A stretch of 64,000 nucleotides of DNA from Halopelagius longus (GCF_900100875.1 NZ_FNKQ01000001.1:310001-374000), one strand, 5' to 3'. Counted from the stretch's first letter, positions 43,712 to 52,008 are shown. The notes: generated by a model from the letters alone, not told the origin. Translations and numbers: made by a program.

Positions 43712-43750
43712 ATGACTCCGTTCGAAAGCAGCTGGAGGTGGGACCGATGA
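43712..43750 (+). CDS. micro-ORF overlapping the purU start (12 residues)
   Basis: MTPFESSWRWDR, ending in TGA that overlaps the purU ATG (ATGA). A TATA-like CCCTTTTGCG lies 24-33 bases before its ATG, so the micro-ORF itself would be the leaderless first cistron, with the GGAGGTG Shine-Dalgarno of purU inside it. Two tryptophan codons in a short leader recall attenuator peptides, but there is no further evidence for that. Confidence 0.5.
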   Translation: MTPFESSWRWDR

Positions 43751-44754
43751 CAGACCTGACCGAGATTACCGTCATCGGAGGAGACAAGACTGGACTCATC
43801 GCGAACGTCACCACCCTGCTGTTCGAGCGCGGAATCAACGTCGAGGACTTGGACCAAGCGGTCCGCGACGGCATCTTCCGGATGACGCTCCACGCGGACA
43901 CCTCCGAGATGGTCTGCACCGAGGAGACGCTCCGGGACGCGCTGTCGGAACTCGGCGACGAACTCGGCGTGGACGTGCAGGTCCGCTTCCCGTCGGACCG
44001 CGAGACGCAGCAGATCGCCGTGCTCACGACCAAGGAGTCGCACTGTCTGGAGGCGCTGTTCGAGGCGTGGACGAACGACGAACTCGGCGCGGACATCTCC
44101 GTCGTCATCGGGAACCGCGACTCCCTCGAACCGCTGGCTTCGCAGTACGACGTGCCGTTCCACGACATCGGCGACGAGAAGGGGTCGCCCGACGAGGACG
44201 AACTGCTCGAACTGCTCGAGCAGTACGACGTCGACCTCATCGTCCTCGCGCGCTACATGCGCATCCTCAGCCCGAACGTCGTGTTCCGCTACGAGGACCG
44301 CATCATTAACATCCATCCCTCCCTGCTGCCGGCGTTCCCCGGCGCGGCCGCCTACCGGCAGGCCAAAGAGGAGGGCGTCCGCATCGCGGGCGTCACCGCC
44401 CACTACGTGACGACGGACTTGGACCAAGGTCCCATCATCACCCAACGGGCGTTCGACGTGCCGGACGACGCCAGCGTCGAGGAGATAAAGGAACTCGGCC
44501 AACCGCTCGAAGCCGACGCGCTCCTCGAAGCGGTCCAACTCCACCTCGACGGCGCCGTCAGCGTCCACCGCGGACGGACCAGCGTTCGCGAGGACGCAGA
44601 CGAGTCCGAGTACCAACTCGGAATGACGAAGCAGGCCCGCGAGGCGAACCCGGACCGGCCCGTCGACGGCCTCGGCGACGCACTCGCCGACGCGCCCGAG
44701 TCGGCGGACGAGGACGACGAGGCGGAAGCGACTCCGGAACCCTCCGACGACTGA
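43747..44754 (+). CDS. purU: formyltetrahydrofolate deformylase PurU
   Basis: Hydrolyses 10-formyl-THF to formate and THF, feeding formate to purine synthesis and balancing one-carbon pools. 335 residues: an N-terminal ACT domain (ITVIGGDKTGLIANVTTLLF) and a formyltransferase-fold hydrolase domain with RYMRILSPNVVFRYEDRIIN, INIHPSLLPAFPGA and YVTTDLDQGPIITQR, which supplies the Asn-His-Asp triad. A second domain-like stretch (LTTKESHCLEALFEAW) is the usual PurU linker-barrel. The C-terminus has an acidic halophilic tail of about 50 residues. Start is in the ATGA overlap of a 12-residue micro-ORF. Confidence 0.93.
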   Translation: MTDLTEITVIGGDKTGLIANVTTLLFERGINVEDLDQAVRDGIFRMTLHADTSEMVCTEETLRDALSELGDELGVDVQVRFPSDRETQQIAVLTTKESHCLEALFEAWTNDELGADISVVIGNRDSLEPLASQYDVPFHDIGDEKGSPDEDELLELLEQYDVDLIVLARYMRILSPNVVFRYEDRIINIHPSLLPAFPGAAAYRQAKEEGVRIAGVTAHYVTTDLDQGPIITQRAFDVPDDASVEEIKELGQPLEADALLEAVQLHLDGAVSVHRGRTSVREDADESEYQLGMTKQAREANPDRPVDGLGDALADAPESADEDDEAEATPEPSDD

Positions 44755-44791
44755 CCCCTCCGACGACTGACGACCGACGCCCCGAACCGCT

Positions 44792-46024
44792 TCAGGGGCC
44801 GAAGCGGTCGAACCCGCCCCGCCACTCTTCTACCGTCTCGCCGCTTCGACTCCCGAAGTAGAGCGCGCCGTCCGCCAGCGACGGCGCGCACGTCACCGTC
44901 CGCGCTATCGACCGACGCCAGCGCTCCGTTCCGTCGAACCCGACTTCGTAGACCGTTCCCTCCCGCGTGACGCCGTAGATACCGTCGTCGGCCGCGACGG
45001 GCGCGTAGTGGCGTTCGTCGGCGGGGCCGGCCGTCCACGCCGTCTCCCCCGTCGCGGGGTCGAACGCGCGAAGCGGCGCGTTCCACCCGCCGACGAGGAC
45101 GAGTCCGTCCGCGAGGACGGGTTGCTCGTACCGGAGGTGCTCGCCGTCCGTCGTCCGGTTCCGCGTCCACTCCACGCTCCCGTCGGCCATCGAGACGGCC
45201 GAGAGGACGCCCTCCTCGTCCACCGAGAAGCACCGACGCTCGCCCACCGCCGCAGGGTCGTAGGTGGAGGCCACGTCGGCCTCCCACCGGACGCTCCCGC
45301 CTTCGGCGTCGAGACAGAACAGGCCGCCGCCGTTCCCGTCGTACCCGTTCGAGACGACGACGCCGTCCGCCGTGGCCGAACACGTCTGGGCGGCGGGCAT
45401 CTCCTCCTCGGTCCGCCACAGACGCTCGCCGGTGGCGGCGTCGAGTGCGAGGAAGCGACGGCCGCCGACGTAGACGCGCCCGTCGCGGACGGCGGGCGAG
45501 ACGTGCGGGAAGCCGTATCCGCTCCGGTAGTACCAGTTCACCGCGCCCGTCTCCGCGTCGACGGCGCGAGTCCCGTTCGTGTCCTCGACGACGACGGCGT
45601 TACCGACGACGGTCGGTACCCCCACGTCCGGTTCGGTGCCGAACCGCCACCGCTCGGCCCCGCTTTTGTCCACCGCGACGACGCCCGAGAACGGGTCGTC
45701 TCCGTCCTCGCCGCGTTCGAACCACCGGCGGACGACGAACAGGAAGAAATCGGGGCCGACGACGACCTGTCGCTCGGGAAAGTGATTCGCCCCGTGGAGA
45801 CGCGTCAGTCGGGCGTCGGCGTCGGGTCCCGGTCCGTCGGCGGACGCCGTTCGGCGGGCGTCGTGCCCCAGCGTCGGCCACGGGCCGGAGTCGCCGGACG
45901 GGTCCGCATCTCGTCGGTGCGTTCGCGGGAGGTACTGCGCTCTGAGTCCGGTACACCCGGCGGTTCCGAGCGTCGCGGCGGAACCGAGGGCGGCGAGGAC
46001 GCATCTGCGGGTTGGAGGGCGCAC
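44792..46024 (-). CDS. Tat-exported lipoprotein with PQQ-type beta-propeller
   Basis: 410 residues. GTG start, VRPPTRRCVLAALGSAATLG with twin arginines and a lipobox (TAGC), so it should be lipid-anchored on the outer face. The propeller has repeated W-type blades: GVVAVDKSGAERWRFGTEPD, RTVDAETGAVNWYYRSG-like, FLALDAATGERLWRTEEEMP, FCLDAEGGSVRWEADVAST and RAFDPATGETAWTAGPADER. These are the docking motifs of PQQ-like repeat proteins without proven PQQ binding; several haloarchaeal members are scaffold proteins. CTTTAAGT about 27 bases upstream is a TATA element. Confidence 0.88.
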   Translation of the reverse strand: MRPPTRRCVLAALGSAATLGTAGCTGLRAQYLPRTHRRDADPSGDSGPWPTLGHDARRTASADGPGPDADARLTRLHGANHFPERQVVVGPDFFLFVVRRWFERGEDGDDPFSGVVAVDKSGAERWRFGTEPDVGVPTVVGNAVVVEDTNGTRAVDAETGAVNWYYRSGYGFPHVSPAVRDGRVYVGGRRFLALDAATGERLWRTEEEMPAAQTCSATADGVVVSNGYDGNGGGLFCLDAEGGSVRWEADVASTYDPAAVGERRCFSVDEEGVLSAVSMADGSVEWTRNRTTDGEHLRYEQPVLADGLVLVGGWNAPLRAFDPATGETAWTAGPADERHYAPVAADDGIYGVTREGTVYEVGFDGTERWRRSIARTVTCAPSLADGALYFGSRSGETVEEWRGGFDRFGP

Positions 46025-46073
46025 GCTAAAACGCTCGAAAAACCGACTTAAAGGTCTTCTGTCACGTCACCGC

Positions 46074-46119
46074 AACGCTTCGCGTTTCGGTTGGCAGACG
46101 AGACGCTTCGCGTCTCGTC
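46074..46119 (+). repeat. pair of TTC-loop hairpins between the PQQ gene and a small membrane gene
   Basis: AACGC-TTC-GCGTT (46074-46086) and a perfect 10-bp stem GACGAGACGC-TTC-GCGTCTCGTC (46097-46119) lie in tandem. Both have the 3-base TTC loop seen in the purC hairpin (47212-47230). They sit in the divergent gap between two genes and could affect both promoters. Confidence 0.55.
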
Positions 46120-46164
46120 GACGTCGCCGCCACGCATTTGCCGAGTCTCGTGCTACTGTCCGCC

Positions 46165-46374
46165 GTGGATTCCGGACTCCGCCGCCTCGCGTACGTCCTC
46201 TACGGCGGATGGGCGTTCGCCACCGCGGTTCTCGTCGCCGCCCGCGTCGGGTTCGCCCCCCGACTCGACGTGTTGTCGTGGGCGGCCCTCGCCGGCGCGG
46301 GGATACTCACCGTCGTCGGCGCCGCCGGCCTCGGCGAACGGGCGGTTCGGGTCGTCCTCTCGTGGTTGGAGTAG
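46165..46374 (+). CDS. small two-helix membrane protein
   Basis: 69 residues from a GTG start (VDSGLRRLAYVLYGGWAFAT), with two membrane helices (LAYVLYGGWAFATAVLVAAR and LSWAALAGAGILTVVGAAGL). The stop is directly against the convergent purC stop. A longer GTG-start version nine codons upstream is possible. No family recognised. Its upstream region is the hairpin pair at 46074-46119. Confidence 0.6.
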   Translation: MDSGLRRLAYVLYGGWAFATAVLVAARVGFAPRLDVLSWAALAGAGILTVVGAAGLGERAVRVVLSWLE

Positions 46375-47442
46375 TCAGAGGTTCCGGACGCGTTCGACGG
46401 CCGCCTCGACGTCGGGCGCGTCGAACCACTCCGCGCCGGTGTAGGCGTTCGTCCCCGCGGCGTACATCTCCGCCACCGCGTCGAGGACATTCTCTGGAAG
46501 CGGTTCCGGGTCGCGTTCGCAGAGGCTCCGCCAGTCGGCGACGCCCTCGGCGTCCGCGCGGGACTTCGCCTCCGAGACGGCCTCGACCCACTCGGGGTCG
46601 GCGCGTTTGTAGTACTGCCTGACGACTTCCTTCGACACCTCTTGGCCCTCGTAGGAGAAGCGGTTCTCGTCGAACGTGCCGACCACGTCGGCGACTTTGA
46701 CCGTGCCATCGTGGTAGAGACACTCGATTTTCCCGTCCTCGTGGACGAACCCGCCGCGTTCCGCGCGGCCGTTGAGGACGTGGTTGACGGCGAGCGCCAA
46801 CTCTTCGAGGCGGCCGATATCGACGGCACCGGCGATTTCGTCGGCCTCCTCGCGGTCCAGATAGCGGTCCCGTTCCTCGTACTTCGTGGAGAACTCGACG
46901 ACCGGTTCGGGGAGGTCGACCGCCTCGTCGGGCCACTCCTCGACGTCGAGGCCGTACTCCGCCGGAGACCCCCGCGTTCGGAGACTCGACCCCACCGGGA
47001 CGGTGTTGCGGAAGACGATTTCGAGCGGAATCAGGTAGTTCTCGCCCGCCGCCTCGTGGTAAGCGTCGTAGTCGTACGTCCCGTCGCCCACGTACGGCAG
47101 GTCCGGCACCTGCGTCAGTTCGATGGCCATCTCCGTCGGCGGTTCACGACACTCCGCGAGTTCCTTCACCTCGCCGTCCTCGACGACGTCGCCAGACGAC
47201 GTCTGGCGGGCCGTAGAGCTTCGCTCTACGACGCCGAGGTAGTGCGTCGGGACGTGGTTCACGTCGAGGAGTTCGAAGTTGTGCGCGCCCATCGTACAGA
47301 GGGAAGCGCCCTTCCCCGGGATGTGGTCGGGCATCTCCCCCCAGTCGAACACGGAGTACTGGTCGGTGAAGACGAACCGCCCCCGTCCGAGTTCGTCGGC
47401 CGTCGGCGACTCCTCGACTCGGAACTCCTTCACGCTGGTCAT
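46375..47442 (-). CDS. purC: phosphoribosylaminoimidazole-succinocarboxamide synthase PurC
   Basis: Joins CAIR and aspartate with ATP (step eight of purine synthesis). 355 residues: [93 protein letters not shown] and the ATP-binding [20 protein letters not shown]. Near residue 74 an in-frame Ser/Arg-rich block ([13 protein letters not shown]) interrupts GVVEDGEV-like sequence; the DNA there is two perfect palindromes. The ATG overlaps a 7-codon micro-ORF (ATGA). It is convergent with a small membrane-protein gene. Confidence 0.95.
   Translation of the reverse strand: MTSVKEFRVEESPTADELGRGRFVFTDQYSVFDWGEMPDHIPGKGASLCTMGAHNFELLDVNHVPTHYLGVVERSSTARQTSSGDVVEDGEVKELAECREPPTEMAIELTQVPDLPYVGDGTYDYDAYHEAAGENYLIPLEIVFRNTVPVGSSLRTRGSPAEYGLDVEEWPDEAVDLPEPVVEFSTKYEERDRYLDREEADEIAGAVDIGRLEELALAVNHVLNGRAERGGFVHEDGKIECLYHDGTVKVADVVGTFDENRFSYEGQEVSKEVVRQYYKRADPEWVEAVSEAKSRADAEGVADWRSLCERDPEPLPENVLDAVAEMYAAGTNAYTGAEWFDAPDVEAAVERVRNL
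47188..47232 (-). repeat. palindromic in-frame insertion inside purC
   Basis: About 45 bases. GCCAGAC-GAC-GTCTGGC (47191-47207) and CGTAGAGC-TTC-GCTCTACG (47212-47230) are perfect hairpins with 3-base loops. Flanks GTCGTAGAG and GTCGTCGAG look like a short target duplication. The reading frame stays open, adding about 15 residues to PurC in a surface-loop-like position. Confidence 0.65.
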
Positions 47443-47462
47443 GTGCCTCCGTGGCCACCCAT
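47439..47462 (-). CDS. micro-ORF overlapping the purC start (7 residues)
   Basis: [31 protein letters not shown] ending in an ATGA overlap with purC. CACGGAGG is the Shine-Dalgarno-type core also seen at purQ. A TATA-like GGTTACTT lies 29 bases before the purC ATG, which would place transcription start inside the micro-ORF, so it may not be read at all. Confidence 0.3.
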   Translation of the reverse strand: MGGHGGT

Positions 47463-47592
47463 CGCACAAGTAACCTTCCACTTCCGTGCCCACCGACCCC
47501 GTTAATGGGGCATTTCATATGCACGTTCGTGGTTATAGGCGTACTAACCGGATCGGCGCGACACTTTTCATCTAGGACTTACTACGGGTAGT

Positions 47593-48369
47593 ATGGACGA
47601 CGAGTTAGCCAGCGTGGCGGACGCGCTGGCCACCGCCGAGAGCGCAACTGCGATGACGGGGGCCGGGGTCAGCACGGCGTCGGGTATCCCCTCCTTCCGC
47701 GGCGAGGACGGCATCTGGAACACCGACTTCGACCCGGACGACTTCAGCAGCGACCGATTCCGAGACGACCCCGACGGCTTCTGGCGCGACCGCCTCGACT
47801 TACACGAGCGGATGTTCGCCGCCGACCCGGAACCGAACCCGGCCCACGACGCCCTCGTCCGACTCGAAGAGATGGGCGTCGTAGACGCCGTGGTGACGCA
47901 GAACACCGACGGCCTCCACGAGGAGGCGGGCTCCGGCCGCCTCATCGAACTCCACGGCAACGCCTCCCGCGCCGCCTGCGTGGAGTGCGACGCGACGGTG
48001 CCCGCCGAGGAGGCGTTCGAGGCGGTCCGCGGGGGCGAGACGCCGCGGTGTCCCGCCTGCGAGGGCCTCATGAAGCCCGACGTGGTGCTGTTCGGCGAGG
48101 AACTGCCGTACCACCCGTTCGACGCCGCGCGCCGGATGGCCCGCGAGGGCGACCTGTTCCTCGCCGTCGGGTCGTCTCTGACCGTCGACCCCGCCGCGTC
48201 GCTTCCGGAGGAGGCGTCGCGGTTCGGCGGCGAACTCGCCGTCGTCAATCTGGAGGAGACGGAGAAGGACCGAGTCGCCCACCACGTCGTCCGCGAGGAC
48301 GCGACGGAGGCGCTTCCGGCACTCGTCGAGATGGTCGAGGCGCGACTGGCCGCGAAGCAGTCCGTCTGA
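47593..48369 (+). CDS. NAD-dependent protein deacylase, sirtuin (Sir2)
   Basis: 258 residues. Removes acyl groups from lysines using NAD. Motifs are complete: AMTGAGVSTASGIPSFRGED, QNTDGLHEEAGSGRLIELHG with the catalytic histidine, the zinc site CVECDATV with CPACEG, and DLFLAVGSSLTVDPAASLPE. Likely cytoplasmic; substrates could include acetyl-CoA synthetase or chromatin protein Alba, but that is not readable here. CACTTTTCAT about 27 bases upstream is its TATA box. Confidence 0.95.
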   Translation: MDDELASVADALATAESATAMTGAGVSTASGIPSFRGEDGIWNTDFDPDDFSSDRFRDDPDGFWRDRLDLHERMFAADPEPNPAHDALVRLEEMGVVDAVVTQNTDGLHEEAGSGRLIELHGNASRAACVECDATVPAEEAFEAVRGGETPRCPACEGLMKPDVVLFGEELPYHPFDAARRMAREGDLFLAVGSSLTVDPAASLPEEASRFGGELAVVNLEETEKDRVAHHVVREDATEALPALVEMVEARLAAKQSV

Positions 48370-48432
48370 ACGGGCGGTCCGCGGACGGGACTGATAGACA
48401 CGACTATTACGCGGACGGACCCTTTCGGCGCG

Positions 48433-48600
48433 ATGAACGAACCGAGCCGATTCTACTCGACGCCGTTTCTCCTCACGTTGGTCGTCGTCCTCCTCTGTGT
48501 GGACGTGTTGGCCGAGACGCACGGCGCGCCCGCCTTCTCGTTTTACCCTTCCGCCGTTGTCCTCGTCCTCGTCGTCCCTCGGGCGCTAGTTCGAGAGTGA
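48433..48600 (+). CDS. 55-residue hydrophobic membrane peptide
   Basis: MNEPSRFYSTPFLLTLVVVL then a Val-rich helix, a short polar stretch (AETHGAPAFSFY) and a second helix (PSAVVLVLVVPRALVRE). Two membrane segments, positive C-terminus. CTATTAC about 27 bases upstream fits a leaderless promoter. It is convergent with the DUF5518-like gene. No known family. Confidence 0.55.
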   Translation: MNEPSRFYSTPFLLTLVVVLLCVDVLAETHGAPAFSFYPSAVVLVLVVPRALVRE

Positions 48601-48644
48601 CGGTACGGAGAGGAGAGCGAGGGCACTGAGGAGAGACGGGACAG

Positions 48645-49127
48645 TTACTCGCGCGGCCGGACGGTCGCTTCGGCGTCGCCGCCGTCCATCTCCTCGCGCA
48701 CGTAGACGCCGAGATAGCCGCCGAGGGCCGAAAGTCCCGCCGAAAGTAACAGCGTCGCGCCGACGACGAACAGGAGGAGAGTAAAGAACACGAGCGCTCC
48801 GGCGACGGCGTTCTCCACGACGGTGAGAAAGCCCAACGCGCCGAGGACGAGGGTGAGAACCGCCACGAGAGGGACGGCCGCGAGTGCGCCGGAGACGGCA
48901 CCGACCTTCGCGCCCTCCTCGCGGGTGCCGTAGTGGAGGTAGCCCGCGACTCCCCCGCCGAGGACCGGCGAGAACGGCACGAACGACGCGACGATACTCA
49001 CGAGTGCGCCGAGGAGCGCGCTGACCCAGAAACTCGTCCCGTCGTCGGACCGGTCCCGACGACCCGACGGACGCGGCCCACCGTCCACGTCCGACCAGTC
49101 GGTCTCTATCGTGGGTTCCGTTTTCAT
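48645..49127 (-). CDS. DUF5518-like haloarchaeal membrane protein
   Basis: 160 residues with an acidic N-terminal tail (MKTEPTIETDWSDVDG) and four helices: FWVSALLGALVSIVASFVPF, GAVSGALAAVPLVAVLTLVL, GFLTVVENAVAGALVFFTLL and VGATLLLSAGLSALGGYLGV. Glycine-rich GGGVAGYLHYGTREEGAKVG between the first two helices is the DUF5518 signature. Function unknown. GATTATTACC at about -27 is the likely TATA. Confidence 0.75.
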   Translation of the reverse strand: MKTEPTIETDWSDVDGGPRPSGRRDRSDDGTSFWVSALLGALVSIVASFVPFSPVLGGGVAGYLHYGTREEGAKVGAVSGALAAVPLVAVLTLVLGALGFLTVVENAVAGALVFFTLLLFVVGATLLLSAGLSALGGYLGVYVREEMDGGDAEATVRPRE

Positions 49128-49306
49128 ACCCCACAGTACGCGCGCCGCGGTAATAATCGCTCTCACGAGGGTCGCGCCGCGCGCCCGCCGTACGCCGTTC
49201 GGCATCGGCGGGTCGGCCCAGAGTCGCCGCCTACCGCGCCGCCGTCCGTCGGTCACCCCCGCCGCGACCGCCTCACTTTTGTGTCTGCCGGTTGTGGAGT
49301 CGTAGC

Positions 49307-50701
49307 ATGACCGACGCGCCGGCGACGGACTCGGACGACCAGTTCGACTTCGAGCACACGCCCGAGACGGACCAGTCGTTCGAGAACGCGTTGGCGAAGG
49401 CGCGAGACGGCGACAGACTCACCGTCGCCGACGGCATCGAACTGATGACGACGGGGACGGACGTTTCCGGCATCGACCCGGTTCGGAAGGAGAAGGTGCT
49501 CGAAGCCGCGGACCGCCGCCGGGCGGAGATGGTCGGCGACGACGTGACGTTCGTCGCGAACCTGAACAACAACGTCACGACGGCGTGCAACACGGGCTGT
49601 CTGTTCTGCAACTTCAAGAACACCGCCCACCAGTTCGAGTCCGACTACGAGGGCGAGCACACAGGGTTCACGAAGACGCCCGCCGAGTCCCGCGAAATCG
49701 TCGAAGACGCCCTCGAAACGGGCATCTACGAGGTCACCTCCGTCTCCGGCCTCCACCCCGCGTTCGTCCTGAACGAGGAACACCGCGAGATTCTGGAGCG
49801 CTACGACGACCCCTACGCCGAGGTGGACTACAAACCGCCCGAAGCGTACGATACGGACCCCGGCACGTACGTCGAACAGATGCGCGCGATGTCCGTCGGC
49901 GGCGCGCACCTCCACTCGATGACGCCCGAGGAGGCGTACCACGCGCGGCGCGGCACCGACTGGTCCTACGAGGACGTCTACCGCGAACTGAAGGCGGCCG
50001 GTCTCTCCTCGGCGCCCGGCACCGCGGCGGAGATTCTCGTCCCCGAGGTGCGCGAGGTCATCTGTCCGGGGAAGATAGGCACCGACGAGTGGGTCGAAGG
50101 CATGGAAGGGGCCGTCGCCGCCGGACTCGACGTGACGGCCACCATCATGTACGGCCACGTCGAGAACGAGGCCCACCGCGTCATGCACCTGAAGGTGATT
50201 CGGGACCTGCAGGACCGCACCGGCGGCATCACGGAGTTCGTCCCCCTCTCCTTCGTCCACCAGAACACCCCGCTCTACGACCGTGGACTCGTCACCGGCG
50301 GCGCGTCGGACGACGAGGACGAACTGATGATAGCCGTCTCCCGCCTGTTCCTCGACAACGTCGAGAACATCCAGTCGTCGTGGGTGAAGTTCGGGAACGC
50401 GAAGTCGCTGAAACTGCTGAACTGCGGCGCGAACGACTTCATGGGCACCATCCTCTCGGAGGAGATTACCAAGCGCGCGGGCGGCGGATACGGCGAGTAC
50501 CGGTCGTTCGACGACTACGTGGAGATGGTATCGGCCATCGGCCGCCCGCCGGTCGAACGCTCGACCGATTACAGGGAACGCCGCCGCATCGACCCGGACG
50601 ACGGCCCGCACGGCCCGATGCTCGGCCCCCGCGCCGACGGGACGCCGATGCTCTCGGGTCGCACCGAGGGGACCGGTTCGACGGCCCGCGCGGACGACTG
50701 A
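49307..50701 (+). CDS. cofH: 7,8-didemethyl-8-hydroxy-5-deazariboflavin synthase subunit 2 (CofH)
   Basis: 464 residues. With CofG it builds the deazaflavin ring of coenzyme F420 from a tyrosine and a ribityl-uracil intermediate. Radical-SAM cysteines are in TACNTGCLFCNFKNTAHQFE, and the C-terminal MoaA-like barrel has GGAHLHSMTPEEAYHARRGT, VCPGKIGTDEW-like VICPGKIGTDEWVEG and CGANDFMGTILSEEITKRAG. CTTTTGTG at about -27 fixes the ATG at 49307. Two membrane-hydrolase paralogues and cofG lie downstream, but cofG is on the other strand. Confidence 0.95.
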   Translation: MTDAPATDSDDQFDFEHTPETDQSFENALAKARDGDRLTVADGIELMTTGTDVSGIDPVRKEKVLEAADRRRAEMVGDDVTFVANLNNNVTTACNTGCLFCNFKNTAHQFESDYEGEHTGFTKTPAESREIVEDALETGIYEVTSVSGLHPAFVLNEEHREILERYDDPYAEVDYKPPEAYDTDPGTYVEQMRAMSVGGAHLHSMTPEEAYHARRGTDWSYEDVYRELKAAGLSSAPGTAAEILVPEVREVICPGKIGTDEWVEGMEGAVAAGLDVTATIMYGHVENEAHRVMHLKVIRDLQDRTGGITEFVPLSFVHQNTPLYDRGLVTGGASDDEDELMIAVSRLFLDNVENIQSSWVKFGNAKSLKLLNCGANDFMGTILSEEITKRAGGGYGEYRSFDDYVEMVSAIGRPPVERSTDYRERRRIDPDDGPHGPMLGPRADGTPMLSGRTEGTGSTARADD

Positions 50702-50713
50702 GGCCGACCCGTG

Positions 50714-51259
50714 ATGGTGACGACGCACGCCGCGGCGGGACTCCTTCTGGCGGTTCCGGTGGCGACGGCGGCCCCGGAACTGGCCGCCCCGGCCGCCTCG
50801 GGCGCACTCGTCGGGGGCGTCCTCCCCGACGTGGATCTGTTCGTCGGCGTCCACCGCCGGACGCTCCACTTCCCGGTGTACTACACGCTCTGTGGCGTCC
50901 TCGCCGCTATCGTCGCCTCCGCCGCGCCGACGCCGCTTTGGGTCGCTCTCGCCCTCTGTCTACTGTCTGCGGGCCTCCACTCGATTTCGGACTGGTTCGG
51001 CGCTGGCGAGGAACTCCGCCCGTGGGAGCGAACGTCGCCGCGGGCCGTCTACGTCCACCCCCTCCGACGGTGGCTTCGCCCGAAGTACGTCGTCCGCTAC
51101 GACGGGGCGCCGGAGGATTTCCTCCTGACCGTCGTCCTCGCCGCCCCCGCCGCCTACGTCTTCGACGGCGGCGTCAGAGTCCTCGTCGTCGCCGGCGTCC
51201 TCCTCGCTCTCGTCTACACGGCGTTCAGGAAGCGCGTGCCCGACGTGCTCGGAATCTGA
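50714..51259 (+). CDS. DUF457/YdjM-type membrane metal-dependent hydrolase
   Basis: 181 residues. MVTTHAAAGLLLAVPVATAA and GGVLPDVDLFVGVHRRTLHF contain the histidine and aspartates expected for the metal site, and LHSISDWFGAGEELRPWER is the third. Five helices. It is the first of two tandem paralogues; the second (51371-51982) matches in order and spacing. Start by ATG three bases after a GTG; it follows cofH by 12 bases and may be co-transcribed. Confidence 0.82.
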   Translation: MVTTHAAAGLLLAVPVATAAPELAAPAASGALVGGVLPDVDLFVGVHRRTLHFPVYYTLCGVLAAIVASAAPTPLWVALALCLLSAGLHSISDWFGAGEELRPWERTSPRAVYVHPLRRWLRPKYVVRYDGAPEDFLLTVVLAAPAAYVFDGGVRVLVVAGVLLALVYTAFRKRVPDVLGI

Positions 51260-51329
51260 CCGGCGGGCGGTCCCCGACGAACGCTGTCGCGCAAGAGATA
51301 TACGTCGGTAGCGGTTGATTCGCTGTGAG

Positions 51330-51374
51330 ATGAGTACCGAGAGGCATCGCGCGGGTTCGGGTGGTCGCGGATGA
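51330..51374 (+). CDS. micro-ORF overlapping the second DUF457-like gene
   Basis: MSTERHRAGSGGRG, 14 residues, with TGA overlapping the ATG of the next gene (ATGA). GAGATATACG (51295-51304) lies 26-35 bases ahead and is a TATA-like element, so the micro-ORF could begin at the transcript's 5' end. Confidence 0.4.
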   Translation: MSTERHRAGSGGRG

Positions 51375-51982
51375 TGGCGATGACGCACGTCGCCGTCGGC
51401 CTCGCCCTCGCCGCGCCCGTCGCCCTCGTCGCGCCGGACCTCGCGCCCGCCGCCTTAGCCGGGTCGCTCGCGGGGGGCGTGTTTCCGGACCTCGACATGG
51501 TCGTCGGCGAACACAGACGGACGCTCCACGTCGCGGAGGCGTACGCGCTCTCGGCGGTCGTCTGTCTCGCCCTCGCGGCCGTCGTCCCGTCGGCGCTTTC
51601 GACCGCGGCGGCGGCGTTCTTCGTCGCCGCGACGCTCCACCCGATATTCGACTTGGCGGGCGGCAGTACGGAGGCGCGCCCGTGGGAGGCGGCGACGAAC
51701 CGCGGCGTCTACCTCCGGTCCGCGGGCGGGTGGGTCGCGCCGCGTCGCTGGATTCGCTACGACGGCGCGCCGGCGGATTTCGCGCTCGCAGTCGTCCTCG
51801 CGGTACCGGGCCTCGTCCTCTACGGACCGACCGTGCGCGCGGGAACGGTCGCACTCCTCGTCGTCGGCGCACTCTACACGCTGGCGCGAAAGCGCATCCC
51901 GCAACTGTCCGGCCGGGTCGAACTCCCCGTGCCGCCGGTTCTGACCGCCGTCGTGACCGTCGTCTCGTTCTTCCGTCGCTGA
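51371..51982 (+). CDS. second DUF457/YdjM-type membrane hydrolase paralogue
   Basis: 203 residues. Same layout as the protein encoded just upstream: MTHVAVGLALAAPVALVAPD, GGVFPDLDMVVGEHRRTLHV and LHPIFDLAGGSTEARPWEAA, then RRWIRYDGAPADFALAVVLA. The two are tandem duplicates, with this one a little longer at the C-terminus. Two further in-frame ATGs follow the first within nine bases, so the exact start is uncertain. Confidence 0.82.
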   Translation: MMAMTHVAVGLALAAPVALVAPDLAPAALAGSLAGGVFPDLDMVVGEHRRTLHVAEAYALSAVVCLALAAVVPSALSTAAAAFFVAATLHPIFDLAGGSTEARPWEAATNRGVYLRSAGGWVAPRRWIRYDGAPADFALAVVLAVPGLVLYGPTVRAGTVALLVVGALYTLARKRIPQLSGRVELPVPPVLTAVVTVVSFFRR

Positions 51983-52008
51983 CGCGCAAAACCCGGTATC
52001 TTCGCCGC

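Noticed and set aside
46375-47442. Recent transposon insertion in purC
   Set aside because: The insert is only about 45 bases, keeps the frame and has no transposase or long terminal repeats; a small palindromic element fits better.
49281-49310. Nine-codon GTG ORF overlapping the cofH start
   Set aside because: The TATA box position (about 49275-49283) places transcription start at the cofH ATG itself, so this ORF would not be in the mRNA.
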